Origin: an uncultured Faecalibacterium sp.
GTDB lineage: Bacteria; Bacillota; Clostridia; Oscillospirales; Ruminococcaceae
Length of the DNA: 13,444 nt
Reading direction: 5' to 3'
NCBI GenBank assembly: GCA_900765105.1
Contig: CAAFQM010000361.1
Location: 1 to 13,444, forward strand
In this document: positions 12,830 through 13,444 of the stretch, in pieces
Numbering within the stretch: position 1 is the stretch's first letter
Layout: every line of letters begins with the position of its first letter
Notes under the pieces: generated by a model
What the model saw: only the letters and a program-made list of their open reading frames with translations
What the model was told of the DNA's origin: nothing
Databases searched by the model: none
Position numbers and translations under genes: made by a program

Positions 12830-13444
12830 TTAGTGGATGCGGCTGCCGACCGGGGTGTCATCGCCGTAGAAGGCAATGGAGCAGCCGCCGTCTGCGGTGT
12901 CGGCAGCAAAGATCATGCCCTCGCTGACGTACTTGCCCTTCATCATCGGGCGGGGTGCCAGATTGCACACGATACCGATCTTTTTGCCGATCAGATCCTC
13001 CGGCTTGAACCACTTGGCGATGCCGGACAGGATGCAGCGCTCGCGCTCGCCGTCGAACACGGTCAGGTGCAGCAGCTTCTTGCTCTCCTTCAGGTTCTCG
13101 CAGGCGCGCACCTCGGCCACGCGCAGCTCCACCTTGCAGAAGGTGTCAAAGTCGATCTCTTCCTCGTGGGTGAAGTCCACGGTGCTTTCCTCTGCGGGGG
13201 CGGCAGCCTTCTTCTCGGCTTCCTCCTTGGCTTTGTTGGCAGCAGCGGCAGCAGCCTTGCGCTTCTCGTCCTCTTCCTTCAGGTGGGCGATCTCCTTAGC
13301 CACGTCAATGCGGGGGAACAGAGCTTCGCCTTTGTGCACGGTGTAGGTCTGCTGTGCACCGTAGGTGGTCTTGGCCAGGTCCAGAGCAGATGCGTCCAGA
13401 CCCAGCTGTTCCATCATCTTGGGTGCGGTGGTGGGCAGGTATGC
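12830..13444 (-). CDS. metG: Methionyl-tRNA synthetase, C-terminal part (5' end outside window)
   Basis: The last 204 residues are visible and the frame is open to the right edge. AYLPTTAPKMMEQLGLD corresponds to the end of the MetRS anticodon-binding helical domain. A short region with GEALFPRID then leads to an Ala/Lys/Glu-rich helical linker (roughly residues 52-86 of the visible part). The end is an OB-fold tRNA-binding domain of the EMAP-II/Trbp111 type (FDTFCKVELRVAEVRACENLKESKKLLHLTVFDG through MMKGKYVSEGMIFAA). That appended domain dimerises and helps tRNA binding in MetRS enzymes that carry it. The catalytic domain with HIGH and KMSKS is outside the window. A free-standing tRNA-binding protein is unlikely because the frame continues upstream in MetRS-like sequence. 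It heads the metG-eamA-tatD cluster. Confidence 0.94.
   Translation of the reverse strand, partial: AYLPTTAPKMMEQLGLDASALDLAKTTYGAQQTYTVHKGEALFPRIDVAKEIAHLKEEDEKRKAAAAAANKAKEEAEKKAAAPAEESTVDFTHEEEIDFDTFCKVELRVAEVRACENLKESKKLLHLTVFDGERERCILSGIAKWFKPEDLIGKKIGIVCNLAPRPMMKGKYVSEGMIFAADTADGGCSIAFYGDDTPVGSRIH

Overview
The window looks like a chromosomal segment of a moderately high-GC member of the Clostridia, probably close to Faecalibacterium/Gemmiger/Subdoligranulum. This is inferred from a Firmicutes-type SUF operon with SufU, strong GGAGG ribosome binding sites, intrinsic terminators after most units, and gene content (AGCS symporter, MATE, TrpXYZ-like ATPase, XRE membrane regulator). The genus is an inference; no rRNA or other marker is present. 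I see no tRNA or rRNA gene, CRISPR array, transposase or phage gene.

Layout. (1) Positions 1-704, minus strand: the N-terminal half of an AGCS sodium:amino-acid symporter with its own promoter; it runs off the left edge. (2) Positions 866-5778, minus strand: a complete iron-sulfur cluster assembly operon sufC-sufB-sufD-sufS-sufU, with 4-bp ATGA overlaps or very short gaps, a promoter upstream of sufC and a terminator after sufU. All recognised catalytic residues are intact. (3) Positions 6005-7336, minus strand: a MATE-family exporter with a strong promoter and a leader of about 120 nt that folds as a transcription attenuator. (4) Positions 7589-8134, plus strand: a YfcE-type phosphodiesterase, divergent from the MATE gene. 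(5) Positions 8274-9092, plus strand: a lone ABC ATPase of the tryptophan/tyrosine-type (COG1101) group without its usual permease and binding protein. (6) Positions 9165-10552, minus strand: a two-gene unit, an XRE regulator with a six-helix membrane domain followed by a small alpha/beta hydrolase. (7) Positions 10739-10972, minus strand: a 77-residue protein of unknown function. (8) Positions 11055-13444, minus strand: metG (3' part)-eamA-tatD, tightly packed and probably co-transcribed.

The point most worth following up is the MATE leader. Three complementary segments (1:2 antiterminator, 2:3 terminator with a U run), a further hairpin that buries the U run, and two tiny ORFs chained by ATGA overlaps into the MATE start codon together resemble the translation-dependent attenuators that control some antibiotic-resistance genes. 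Secondary points are a dyad just downstream of the suf promoter, two inverted repeats around the XRE promoter, a run of nine G inside eamA, and the orphan ABC ATPase. The SUF, MetRS and TatD genes themselves appear ordinary and functional.
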